NCBI RefSeq assembly: GCF_964030935.1
Contig: NZ_OZ034990.1
Span: 682,001 to 746,000 of the forward strand
Source: Rickettsiella endosymbiont of Aleochara curtula
Lineage (GTDB): Bacteria; Pseudomonadota; Gammaproteobacteria; Diplorickettsiales; Diplorickettsiaceae
DNA: 64,000 bases
Direction of reading: 5' to 3'
Positions 46,694-55,335 of this stretch are shown here, one piece after another. How positions within the stretch are numbered: position 1 is the first letter of the stretch; each line of letters begins with the position of its first letter. Both the position numbers and the translations under genes were made by a program. The notes under the pieces were generated by a model. That model made no database searches. It had not been told where the DNA came from and worked only from the letters and a program-made list of their open reading frames with translations.

Positions 46694-48205
46694 TTACGGC
46701 CTCGGTGAAAACCTTGTGGTAGCTTCTTCATTTTCTTCTTGTTTCTGTGCTTGATTCTCAGAGATAGGTAGAAACTGTTTTACTAACTTGGTTAATTTTT
46801 TAATTTCTTCACCATTAGCATCAACAGCCGCTTTGTTAGCTTTAAATTGTTGTTTTAAGACATCAAATTGTTCTATATTAGATTTTTGTAACTCTCCTAG
46901 TTCATCAAGTTTTTGTCTCATATATTCGTTATGTCGTGCGCGATCTTCTACTAATTCTTCAAATAGTTTCTTAATTCTTAGTTCCCATTCGAGAGAATGT
47001 CCAAACCATTTTTCCAGGGAATCTTGTCCTTGCTGGATCTTTTCTAAAGCAGATTCTGAGGATCGTTTAAATTGTTGGAATAACTGCGTCAATAACATTT
47101 GTAAACCAGGCGACCCATTGAGCTTATCTGGATGGAATAAACGCGCACCATTTCGGTAAACTTTTAATAAGCCTGATTGCAGCGATTCTGACCATTTGAT
47201 GACTTCTTGATAATTAACTTTTCCTTGGATCGCTTCCTTTACCACTCGTTGGTAACTTTCTATCTGGGGATCTGTCAGTAAATTTAAACTGTTTAGACTT
47301 TCTTCCAATACTATTTTTACTTTATTAGTTTGTTCTTCTTCGGATAGCTGTTCCCGCAAAATGGCATCGATAGTTTGACGTCTACGGTTAACCCAAAGAT
47401 TAATTGAGCTCGAACAACTCAGATCACTTTCAGAGGATGGATTTACGGTCCTCTCTATAATAGCAGGAGGTCCCACATAAACCAATGCATTATCGCTTTC
47501 AGATGTTTTTGAGTCCTGCTGAGGCGTATCTCGACACCAACCTTGTAGATAAGCTCTTAGCATTTTTTCAAGCTCCTGATATTCTTTTTCTAATTTCCTT
47601 CTTATCAAATCTCGATTATATTCCGATGGCAATTTCTTTAATTGCTTTTCCATTAATTTTACAAAAGTATGCTGTCTTCTATTTTCGTGCTGTATTAATA
47701 ACGAGCTAAAGTTTTTTTGTATCCATGGTTGATTACCGAAATACCTTTCTAAACGCTGCTCTAAGACTAGATTTTCTCGATTTAATGCAGAGATTAACAA
47801 GTTAACGAATTTTTGTTCCGGTTCATAGCGTAGTAAACGTTGATCGAGAATGGGGTTTTGTTTATGCACCTCTCTAAATGAGAGACATTGTTGATAATAA
47901 GACCAAATCCTAATCTTACTTCCAATAGAGGTAAATAAACGCAATAGCCATCTGTGCCAAAAGGGTTTTTCCCAATAACGAGTAATCTCAGCTTGTAGTT
48001 CATTAGGAGTTAGCTTAAAGAGCTTTATACTCTTTAAGCTACTATCATCTCGACTCCATAAGGCAATCTTTTCGGTTAGTGGAGGGTGAATGCTTATAAA
48101 AGCTCCCCATCTTAAGCCCGACCACCAAGACATCCATGTGAAGGGTTGCTTAGAAAGTCGCTGGCCAATGTTTTGTAATAACATAGTTAGCATAGTTACT
48201 TTCAT
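46694..48205 (-). CDS. Coiled-coil protein with J-domain-like HPD motif, candidate effector
   Basis: The 503-residue protein is mostly helical. Around residue 360 it contains YRNGARLFHPDKLNG, which has the HPD tripeptide after a basic helix as in DnaJ J-domains; a full J-domain is not certain. The last 100 residues are coiled coil and end in EEIKKLTKLVKQFLP plus a Glu-rich tail, which matches the end of the upstream protein. It starts 17 bases after that gene and is presumably cotranscribed. A hydrophobic patch near the N-terminus (FTWMSWWSGLRW) might contact a membrane. Function unknown. Confidence 0.6.
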   Translation of the reverse strand: MKVTMLTMLLQNIGQRLSKQPFTWMSWWSGLRWGAFISIHPPLTEKIALWSRDDSSLKSIKLFKLTPNELQAEITRYWEKPFWHRWLLRLFTSIGSKIRIWSYYQQCLSFREVHKQNPILDQRLLRYEPEQKFVNLLISALNRENLVLEQRLERYFGNQPWIQKNFSSLLIQHENRRQHTFVKLMEKQLKKLPSEYNRDLIRRKLEKEYQELEKMLRAYLQGWCRDTPQQDSKTSESDNALVYVGPPAIIERTVNPSSESDLSCSSSINLWVNRRRQTIDAILREQLSEEEQTNKVKIVLEESLNSLNLLTDPQIESYQRVVKEAIQGKVNYQEVIKWSESLQSGLLKVYRNGARLFHPDKLNGSPGLQMLLTQLFQQFKRSSESALEKIQQGQDSLEKWFGHSLEWELRIKKLFEELVEDRARHNEYMRQKLDELGELQKSNIEQFDVLKQQFKANKAAVDANGEEIKKLTKLVKQFLPISENQAQKQEENEEATTRFSPRP

Positions 48206-48222
48206 TACCCTCCATAGTCTTC

Positions 48223-50307
48223 CTAGCGTCTAAATAAACTTGGCCCAGCTCGGGTTGTTTCTTTTTGCGCTGGATTGACCTTCTGCTGAGGTAAAAATTG
48301 CTTCATTAATTCATTCAATTTTTTAATTTCAGCTTCTTGAGCATTAGCTTGTTCTCGAAGAAAATTATTTTCCGTAATTTGTTCACTCAATTGCGCCCGC
48401 AGTACATTGTTTTTTTCCATTTGAATATTCAATTGCCCTCCTTGTTCTTTCTTTTTTTCTTTATGTGCCTTAGTTGCTACTAAGATAGTTTCTTCTAGGT
48501 GGGGAGCGGCAGCTTTAGCCATGGCAAGTTCTCGATGATGGAGAATATCTTTACAACGATCGATTTCGTAATGTAATTCTTCTCCTAAGCGTATCAAGCC
48601 ATCGTTGAATTCAGAACGATTTAAAACACCTCGACTAGCTTTTTTTGCATCTTCTATCATCTCTTTAGTGTACTGCATCAACTTTACCATAGAGTCATAG
48701 GCAATATTTCCCTCTTCATTGAGGCCTTTGGTAGTAACAGCTGTAATGGAATCCACTAATCGATGTAAACTTTTGATATATTGTTCGTATCTTTCCTCTA
48801 AAAATGCATGTACACCGGTTATCACCTGTATATAAACCGGATGCGTCATTCTCGTTTTTAATTTATCTAAGTAGTTATCAAAATGCTTTTTTATATTGTT
48901 AAATGTGACATATAAATCAAAGAAATTATGTAACTTTGAAATATTAGGCGCTAAAATGCTTAAATTTTGTTGGATATGTTCTATCACCGCTTCTTTCCAG
49001 GGTGGGCACTCGTTTCCATCAAATAGTCGTTTTAATAAAAATATTTTTTGATCCTTCGGTGTTTCAAATATATTAGCCCCTGCTTGCAATAATAATTGAA
49101 TACTACCTGCGCTCTTTACCCTAAAAGCCTTTTCCAATAAATAATAGCCAATGGTTTTATTCGTCTCTTTATAAACTTTGCTTAAATCAAGCGCAACCAG
49201 CGACGAAGCCTCTTGTAGATATTCTGGATGATTTTTATAAACTTCGGGTAAAATACTACAAGCCCTTTGTATCCAAATTTCCTTATTGTTATCTTTATCT
49301 GCAGCAGTAATGCTACCCAAATCCAATTGATAACTTAAGACTACTTGTAAATACTCGACATGATTGAATTGTATGGCTTCTTCCGCTAAAGATACCAATT
49401 TATTTTCATTTAATTGTTCAGATTTAAACTGTCCTTCTCGATCTCCTGCTAAACGTTGCCTGATCGCTTCGTGGGTTGCTTCTAAACCAATAAACTTCTC
49501 AGCTACTGGCTTTCTAAATCTAATTCTATTGATTCGATAATTTCTAGAAAGTAGTGAAATTAAACTGTTATAACTCGTTCTTTCAAGGGGAATATTTCCT
49601 AAGTCCAAGGTCACTAAACTGGGATGCTTGGCTAATTCAGGGACTAACCAATGAAATTCATCATCATGCTGCCAATCTATTTTTAGGCCTAAAAATTCCA
49701 ATGCTGAGGCTCTTTCCAAGGTTTCAATCAAGATATTTTGCCGAAAATCTATTCCCACTAAACTTAATTTTTCTAGGATAGTTTCGTCTTTCTCTAATTT
49801 TTTTAACAAATTATTGCCGAAATTAAAGCTTAATGGTAGATCTTTATTCTCATTAGAAAAATAAGCACCATTTAAGTCAATCTCATTCCAGGTTGCAGGA
49901 ACAGTTAATAAATAAAATAATGTTCTTTCAAAATGATTTTTTTGACTATTAAAATCAGTGATTTGATTCGTAATGGGTAGCCCCAAATTAAAGTTATTCG
50001 AAGGAGCAAGCATCCTGACTAAATGGGCATCAACATGCCTATCACGGTGATCATTTCCAACGACATGTTCATGCTCAGTAATTGCACCAGCGATGACATC
50101 TTCAAAGACATAATGTGGAATGAGATAAACGTTGTTTAAATGAAATTGATAGTAAGGAATTTCTGGATTACGTTCACCAGAAATATATTCTTGAAGTTGA
50201 TTAAGTTGTCCTAAATGTAGAGATGAGTTACTTAACTCAAAAAAACCATCTTGTATAAATCGATTGAAGGCGAGATCAAATGAATTGGCATTAACTTCTT
50301 GAAGCAT
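48223..50307 (-). CDS. LRR/coiled-coil protein, candidate effector
   Basis: The 694-residue protein has a leucine-rich-repeat-like stretch at about residues 165-265 (LEKLSLVGIDF, LEFLGLKIDW, LVTLDLGNIPL), one ankyrin-like unit (AGSIQLLLQAGANIF) and a long C-terminal coiled coil ending AEIKKLNELMKQFLPQQ. AAGGA stands seven bases before the ATG. The C-terminal tail is shared with the downstream gene and with the relic at 46530-46596. No signal peptide. Such domain mixes are typical of intracellular-pathogen effectors; secretion is not demonstrated. Confidence 0.65.
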   Translation of the reverse strand: MLQEVNANSFDLAFNRFIQDGFFELSNSSLHLGQLNQLQEYISGERNPEIPYYQFHLNNVYLIPHYVFEDVIAGAITEHEHVVGNDHRDRHVDAHLVRMLAPSNNFNLGLPITNQITDFNSQKNHFERTLFYLLTVPATWNEIDLNGAYFSNENKDLPLSFNFGNNLLKKLEKDETILEKLSLVGIDFRQNILIETLERASALEFLGLKIDWQHDDEFHWLVPELAKHPSLVTLDLGNIPLERTSYNSLISLLSRNYRINRIRFRKPVAEKFIGLEATHEAIRQRLAGDREGQFKSEQLNENKLVSLAEEAIQFNHVEYLQVVLSYQLDLGSITAADKDNNKEIWIQRACSILPEVYKNHPEYLQEASSLVALDLSKVYKETNKTIGYYLLEKAFRVKSAGSIQLLLQAGANIFETPKDQKIFLLKRLFDGNECPPWKEAVIEHIQQNLSILAPNISKLHNFFDLYVTFNNIKKHFDNYLDKLKTRMTHPVYIQVITGVHAFLEERYEQYIKSLHRLVDSITAVTTKGLNEEGNIAYDSMVKLMQYTKEMIEDAKKASRGVLNRSEFNDGLIRLGEELHYEIDRCKDILHHRELAMAKAAAPHLEETILVATKAHKEKKKEQGGQLNIQMEKNNVLRAQLSEQITENNFLREQANAQEAEIKKLNELMKQFLPQQKVNPAQKETTRAGPSLFRR

Positions 50308-50436
50308 GAATAAGTCCTTTTATTGTAGTTGTTCCCTATGATTTTCGTAGCTTTTTTAGTCTAATCTACATTTTTTAAATTGACTAGATACGAAATTAAC
50401 TATTTTGTATAATTTAATTTTTATTTAATTAATTAT

Positions 50437-50850
50437 ATGGATGCTAAAAATTTACTCGCGCAATTGAATCCAAAAAGAGATCGTTTGCGCGCATTGAATG
50501 AGCTACTTAGTGATTCGATTCAATTAAAAAGTGGAAGATTAAGCTTTGTTAACGATTCAGAGCGAAGATTAAGTGCCGCTTTAATCCAGAACCCTCAAAA
50601 CTTAGATGAAATAAATCAATTAAGAGAAAAGCTTGATCATAATTGGGATATGTATATTAAGTATCAGGGTGCCATTCTGAAATATCAAGCAGATATCGAG
50701 GTCATTAAAAAGGAAATCGAAGATTTAAAGCAGCTCCTCAGCATATTTCCTGATAAAAAAGCCTACTGTGATTTTTATAAGAAAAAAAATAAGGATGATC
50801 ATCAAGATTTTGGTATGGCACCTCGCTCTGGAGCAGATAAAACTTTATGA
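50437..50850 (+). CDS. Hypothetical coiled-coil protein
   Basis: The 137-residue protein is hydrophilic and helical, with heptad-like leucines in residues 60-110 (LREKLDHNWDMY..., IEVIKKEIEDLKQLL). There is no signal peptide, no recognised domain and no clear Shine-Dalgarno. It is divergent from the LRR protein gene. It may be a small host-directed or structural protein; the function is unknown. Confidence 0.5.
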   Translation: MDAKNLLAQLNPKRDRLRALNELLSDSIQLKSGRLSFVNDSERRLSAALIQNPQNLDEINQLREKLDHNWDMYIKYQGAILKYQADIEVIKKEIEDLKQLLSIFPDKKAYCDFYKKKNKDDHQDFGMAPRSGADKTL

Positions 50851-51060
50851 TTTTTTTTCTTATTATTTGGCTGTTTAAATAAATTTTTCTAAATAGCATT
50901 TTTTATAAAAAAACTTACAAATAAATTGAATAGTTATTCAATTTGCGTTAGCTTATTAGGAATAACAAGTTGTGCATTCTATCTTATGGATGAGTATGTG
51001 CTTTAAGACATAGCATCAAATATAAAAAAATATTGAATATTAATAACAGTGAAGTGCACC

Positions 51061-51723
51061 ATGAATGCTAATAAAATACATCTCACTTTAAGAACTTTAA
51101 TGCAAATGAAAACGGCACGCGACGGCGTAAATTTTACGCTATATCGGCTGGCAAAATCCTTAAATATGCCACATTCGGTGCTGCTAAGGTTAATTCATCT
51201 AGAACCCACTAAACGTGTTAATAATCCTAGAATTGATACTTTATATAAAATTGTCGAATTTTTTAAATTAGACGGCTTTAATATCACGGTTAATGATCTG
51301 TTGATGGGGATTAGCGCTGAATCTGAAATGACTATTCAGGAGCAGCAGGCTTTTTCTTTTAATACCGAGGCAGAGTTACCGCTTTATTCTTTTGATGCAA
51401 CTAAGCTCGATAAAATTGGTCAAATACACATTAAGTTAAGCACCTCAGCTAAAAACCTAATTGCGCTGCTGTCCGAAGAAGAAATTAAACCTATCTTTAA
51501 AAAAGGCTCTATTTTTATTGTTGATCCGAATGCAACGCTAGAAAATGATAGTTTAGTCGCCGTTAAAATCAAAGATAACCCTCATACTTTAATAAGAAAA
51601 ATTTATCTTGAACCCCATAAGATGCTACTTATGACTTACGATAACAGTACACCGCCATTAACCTTGGACCCACAGTTACATTCAATCTTAGGTGTGGTCG
51701 TACAAGTCAATGCTAAAACTTAA
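51061..51723 (+). CDS. HTH regulator with degenerate LexA/S24-like C-terminal domain
   Basis: I start at ATG 51061 (a GTG four codons earlier is possible), giving 220 residues. The N-terminal helix-turn-helix (TLYRLAKSLNMPHSVLLRLI) is followed by a beta-rich domain resembling the S24 peptidases of LexA and phage repressors (PIFKKGSIFIVDPNATLEND, then HTLIRKIYLEP). The position of the catalytic Ser (normally G-D-S-M-x-P) reads EEEIKP, so self-cleavage is unlikely. It is probably a transcriptional repressor. It precedes the DUF165 transporter pair on the same strand and may control them. Confidence 0.7.
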   Translation: MNANKIHLTLRTLMQMKTARDGVNFTLYRLAKSLNMPHSVLLRLIHLEPTKRVNNPRIDTLYKIVEFFKLDGFNITVNDLLMGISAESEMTIQEQQAFSFNTEAELPLYSFDATKLDKIGQIHIKLSTSAKNLIALLSEEEIKPIFKKGSIFIVDPNATLENDSLVAVKIKDNPHTLIRKIYLEPHKMLLMTYDNSTPPLTLDPQLHSILGVVVQVNAKT

Positions 51724-51740
51724 ATCCCGCATGGAGGAGT

Positions 51741-52043
51741 ATGTTATTAACCATGTTGGCGAAAAAACTTGATAACCTATTTTGTCTTTATCTTGGCATA
51801 AATAAAGAAAAAATTAGACCGCAAAGTCTATGCATGAAAAATAATTATCTTATCGTAACCAGTGCCCTCCCTTATAAACGACATATCTTTAAAGAACCCT
51901 GGAATGATTTTAATAACAATGATTTAAAAAAATCCAACGTCATAATTAATGAAAAGATAGGTTTAGCTGTCGGCAAAAGTATTGCTAAGGGCTTAGTCAT
52001 CTCTTTCGAGGAAGTTGCAATTGATCAGTCAAAATCTGAATAA
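51741..52043 (+). CDS. Small hypothetical protein
   Basis: This 100-residue protein starts 17 bases after the regulator gene, with GGAGGAG immediately before the ATG. Its 3' end overlaps the next transporter start by 29 bases. It is basic at the N-terminus and otherwise mixed, with no recognised motif. The tight spacing implies one transcript with the regulator and the first DUF165 gene. Confidence 0.55.
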   Translation: MLLTMLAKKLDNLFCLYLGINKEKIRPQSLCMKNNYLIVTSALPYKRHIFKEPWNDFNNNDLKKSNVIINEKIGLAVGKSIAKGLVISFEEVAIDQSKSE

Positions 52044-52758
52044 TAATGCTTATCGTAGTTTAGATACTAAATGTTTATGGTTTATCACGCTGAGTTATGC
52101 CATGTTGAGCTTACTGAGCAGTTGGTTTGTCATATGCAGCATTTCTTTAAAAAATTTAACGCTTAATGCAGGAATAATCATTTGTCCTATTACGTTTCTA
52201 TTATCTAGTTTCATTGCCGAAGTATATGGCTATAAAAATGCCCGACGCGCAGTATGGTGTGGATTTTTTTTCAATATACTATCAATTTTCTATGCACTGT
52301 TCATTATTAATTTACCCAGTCCCTGTTACGCCATCCATAATATGACTTTTAATTCGATCATAAGCAGCTATTTAAAAAGTTCATTTATCTTTATGCTAAG
52401 CTATTTTGTTGCTGAACCCTTCAATATATTGCTTTTGGCAAAATTAAAATTGAAACTGAGCGGATATTATATGAAATTACGACTGTTAATCCCGGTTATA
52501 TTCTCAATAATAATCAGCGGATCAATTTTTAGTCTCATTAACACCTATGCTGCTTTAATGAATCAAAAATTTATTTCCAATGCCTTTATTAGCCTACTAA
52601 CATTATTAATTATCTTACCAATCATGATTTACTTAATAGAAATAGTAAAAAAAATAGAAGAAATAGACATATATGACCAAAACACACAGTTTAATTTTTT
52701 TAGATTTGAGGTAAATTACATTGCTAGAAATAATGGATTTAATAAGCTAGACCTTTAA
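52015..52758 (+). CDS. YhhQ/DUF165 family membrane protein (queuosine precursor transporter type), copy 1
   Basis: The 247-residue protein has about six hydrophobic helices. The family core is visible: AGIIICPITFLLSSFIAEVYGYKNARRAVW and FVAEPFNILLLAKLKLKLSG. E. coli YhhQ imports queuosine precursors (preQ0/preQ1). The start region overlaps the preceding small gene. Compared with copy 2 it is more diverged, and the proposed substrate is inferred from the family only. Confidence 0.78.
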   Translation: MQLISQNLNNNAYRSLDTKCLWFITLSYAMLSLLSSWFVICSISLKNLTLNAGIIICPITFLLSSFIAEVYGYKNARRAVWCGFFFNILSIFYALFIINLPSPCYAIHNMTFNSIISSYLKSSFIFMLSYFVAEPFNILLLAKLKLKLSGYYMKLRLLIPVIFSIIISGSIFSLINTYAALMNQKFISNAFISLLTLLIILPIMIYLIEIVKKIEEIDIYDQNTQFNFFRFEVNYIARNNGFNKLDL

Positions 52759-52803
52759 TTGCTTGCAGGTATTAAAAAAATAAATTTTAAGGAAAACTAA
52801 ACG

Positions 52804-53550
52804 ATGAGCTTAGGAGCGGTAAAAACCGATAGTACGCAACTAAGCAATATTAGACATCGATATTTATGGCTATTCATCTTAGCCTATACGTTAATTTTCT
52901 TTACGTCTAATTGGTTTGACCCAAGACAAATACAAATTTTTGGATTAAACACCGGAGCTGGATCCATCGTATTTCCGTTAACCTATCTTATTTCTGATAT
53001 TATTACCGAAGTTTATGGCTATAAACACGCAAGAATAGCCGTTTGGACAGCCTTACTATTTTTTTTAATCTTTATTCTCTATGGCCAATTAGTTATTGCT
53101 CTGCTTGCTCCTGACTCTATTTCACGAGTCGCCATCACTACTTTTTTGTATACCAATAATCGTATTATTTTTGCAGCGATTTTAAGTTATTTAATTACTG
53201 AAAGTATTAATTCTTATATCGTCGCCAAACTAAAGATTAAATTAGATGGTAAGTATATGGGCCTACGTTTTATCGGCTCTACTTTAACCGCTTATACGTT
53301 TAATGAACTAATCTATGCCCCGATAGCCTTTTATAACTTGATTCCAAACAAACATTTCTTACAACACATGCTAACTTCATGGGGATTTATGGTCTCTATT
53401 GAGATTTTACTATTACCCTTTTCAATACGCCTGGCCAAACGCTTAAAAATGATCGAAAATTTAGATATCTATGATACGCAAACTAATTTTAATCCGTTTA
53501 GCCTTAATACCGACTATCAGAATAAACATAACAAATCCAAGAAAAATTAA
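52804..53550 (+). CDS. YhhQ/DUF165 family membrane protein, copy 2
   Basis: The 248-residue protein has the same layout as copy 1. It contains GAGSIVFPLTYLISDIITEV followed by YGYKHARIAVW, and later SYLITESINSYIVAKLKIKL, matching the YhhQ core including the acidic residues in TM3. Both proteins end in a similar IYDTQTNFNPF/IYDQNTQFNFF motif, so they arose by tandem duplication. Likely an importer of preQ0/preQ1 or a related queuine precursor. The gene converges with the oxidase gene, overlapping by four bases. Confidence 0.83.
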   Translation: MSLGAVKTDSTQLSNIRHRYLWLFILAYTLIFFTSNWFDPRQIQIFGLNTGAGSIVFPLTYLISDIITEVYGYKHARIAVWTALLFFLIFILYGQLVIALLAPDSISRVAITTFLYTNNRIIFAAILSYLITESINSYIVAKLKIKLDGKYMGLRFIGSTLTAYTFNELIYAPIAFYNLIPNKHFLQHMLTSWGFMVSIEILLLPFSIRLAKRLKMIENLDIYDTQTNFNPFSLNTDYQNKHNKSKKN

Positions 53551-54572
53551 ATTTTTGGTCTAATTTGTTGGGTCTTTTCATTTACAAAACGATTGCAATA
53601 CTCCAACACCTTATTTGCACTTCCCCAAGAAGCACTATAGCCGCTGCCACCATGTCCATAGCAATGCACTATCATGGATTCTCCGACTCTTTCTTCCTCG
53701 ACGCGCACCTCAGGTCGTCCGCAACGTATGCCAACCTTTGAAACGGTAGTCATATTTTTTACCGTAGGAAAAAATGTTGAGACTCTACTAATAATATCTT
53801 GTTTATCACTCGTTCTGACTTCTCTATTTGCATCATGCTCCTGATAGGTTGTTCCAACCACGCAATCTCCATTCCCTACTTTGGCAGGACGATAAACAAC
53901 ATACATAGTCAAATGCTCAACGTTAATAGAACCTTTATTTAATTTGAGCGGTGTATCAAATGTTTCAGTCTGACCCCGCACAGGATAAACCGAATCATCG
54001 GAAGTTAAATATTTAGCCTCCCAACCTGTACTATTGATAACGATAGGGTATGACTTAGTCAGATTGCTTAATGAAGTTATTTCTTCATGCTCTAATTTAC
54101 CACCTAAGGCTTTAAAGTGTTCTAACATGTGCGGGCGATAAAAAGTAGGATTAATAAGAGGGATCGTTACTCGTACAGCAGGCAAACTATCTTGGGTTTC
54201 TGATTCAGTTTGCGGAATCTCTATAAGCTGAACTAATTCTCTTGTAGTTGCTTTTGACCAAACACTATTTTCAAAATGTTTTTTGTTTTCGAAAAAAAGA
54301 GTTTGTTGAATTTTATCTACCCCAGGAGTTTTATTCTTTATTAATTCATTAAATTTTTCCAAACTTTCCAAACAATATTTTTGTAATAAAGGCTTATCAT
54401 CGTTGGGTGGGAACCAAGTAGCTACCGCCTGATCCGAATTTGTATCCAACGGACCTTCTTTAGAAATAATAGTCACGTCGTATATAATTTCATTTTTATT
54501 TTCTTGAAGAAGACCAATCGCATTGGTCATTCCAATAATACCAGCACCAACAACAGCAACTTTATGAATCAA
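53547..54572 (-). CDS. D-amino-acid oxidase (DAO family flavoenzyme)
   Basis: The 341-residue flavoprotein has the FAD dinucleotide motif VAVVGAGIIGMTNAIGLL and, near the C-terminus, the DAO signature HCYGHGGSGYSASWGSANKV. Its length and the TWFPP and YPVRGQTE segments resemble eukaryotic-type D-amino-acid or D-aspartate oxidases more than the bacterial DadA dehydrogenase. It would oxidise D-amino acids to 2-oxo acids, ammonia and peroxide. No partner gene is adjacent. Transfer from another bacterium or a host is possible but untested. Confidence 0.85.
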   Translation of the reverse strand: MIHKVAVVGAGIIGMTNAIGLLQENKNEIIYDVTIISKEGPLDTNSDQAVATWFPPNDDKPLLQKYCLESLEKFNELIKNKTPGVDKIQQTLFFENKKHFENSVWSKATTRELVQLIEIPQTESETQDSLPAVRVTIPLINPTFYRPHMLEHFKALGGKLEHEEITSLSNLTKSYPIVINSTGWEAKYLTSDDSVYPVRGQTETFDTPLKLNKGSINVEHLTMYVVYRPAKVGNGDCVVGTTYQEHDANREVRTSDKQDIISRVSTFFPTVKNMTTVSKVGIRCGRPEVRVEEERVGESMIVHCYGHGGSGYSASWGSANKVLEYCNRFVNEKTQQIRPKI

Positions 54573-54680
54573 GCAACACTCCTCATAGGGGAAGTTTATA
54601 CTGAATCTATAAGCATGAAGTATTATGCTTATGTTCTATATAATAACAAAAGTATTGCAAATTGAAATACAGATTTTCTT

Positions 54681-54765
54681 CGTCATGGTGAGCAAATATT
54701 CATTTCCGTGATCATCCACGAACTCAGACTTGCTAGATTGCCGCGCGCTGCACGCTCGCAATGAC
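54681..54765. repeat. REP-like palindromic element
   Basis: CGTCATGGTGAGCAAATATTC at the left and CACGCTCGCAATGAC at the right are inverted repeats of the same family as 38144-38228. A truncated third copy (ATGTCATGTCGAGC) follows at about 54774. Confidence 0.75.
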
Positions 54766-54816
54766 AAGTAGATTACATGTCATGTCGAGCCTATGAAATG
54801 AAACAAGATTATTGGT

Positions 54817-54892
54817 CGTCATGGCGAGCTCATGCAATGAGCGTGGCCATCCACCGTTTCATATTCACTGATTGCCACGCGCTCGCAATGAC
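54817..54892. repeat. REP-like palindromic element
   Basis: CGTCATGGCGAGCTCATG and CGCGCTCGCAATGAC form the ends, with ATGAGCGTGGCCATCCACC inside, as in the copy at 38144. It lies ten bases past the stop codon of the luxR-type gene and may end its transcript. Confidence 0.78.
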
Positions 54893-54902
54893 CAACAAGA
54901 CA

Positions 54903-55262
54903 TTATCTAGAAGCAACCGCGGCCGTAAGATTAGAAACTTCAAGTTTTTTAACAATATTAGCTCTATGATATTTAATAGTACGTGGCGATAGACCCAAAA
55001 TGCTTGCCATCTCCTTGACTTCTTTTCCTTTATTTGCCGAAAATAGACATTTTTTTTCTTGTGACGTCAAACGTGAATCATGTGTCACTATACTGTTAAT
55101 TTTCGTTTCATGCAGCAGCGATTCAATTTGATCAATACGTTTATTTATCGGAAGGGTTTCAAGGTAATCTAGAAATGTTTTAGCCAGCTCTTTCCTAAAT
55201 AGTTTTTCTTGTTTATATAATTTGTGTAGAAGAGCAAAAGTCCCTAGTTTATTTTTAAGCAT
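54903..55262 (-). CDS. LuxR-type DNA-binding regulator, module B
   Basis: The 119-residue protein has a helical N-terminal half (KELAKTFLDYLETLPINKRIDQIESLL) and a C-terminal LuxR/GerE helix-turn-helix (RLTSQEKKCLFSANKGKEV, then ILGLSPRTIKYHRANIVKKL). It has no receiver domain and no autoinducer-binding domain. It follows the hybrid kinase gene by 73 bases and is the intact counterpart of the broken gene at 58062-58478. It probably regulates transcription downstream of the kinase or of the synthase product; this is inference. Confidence 0.85.
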   Translation of the reverse strand: MLKNKLGTFALLHKLYKQEKLFRKELAKTFLDYLETLPINKRIDQIESLLHETKINSIVTHDSRLTSQEKKCLFSANKGKEVKEMASILGLSPRTIKYHRANIVKKLEVSNLTAAVASR

Positions 55263-55335
55263 ATAAATGTAAAATAATTCTCGAGTGATTCGAAATATTT
55301 AAACAACATTATAAACAAAAAACCAACTATTTAAT

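Noticed and set aside
592-54892. CRISPR array from the dispersed repeats
   Set aside because: Copies are kilobases apart and differ in internal sequence; there are no regular spacers and no cas genes.
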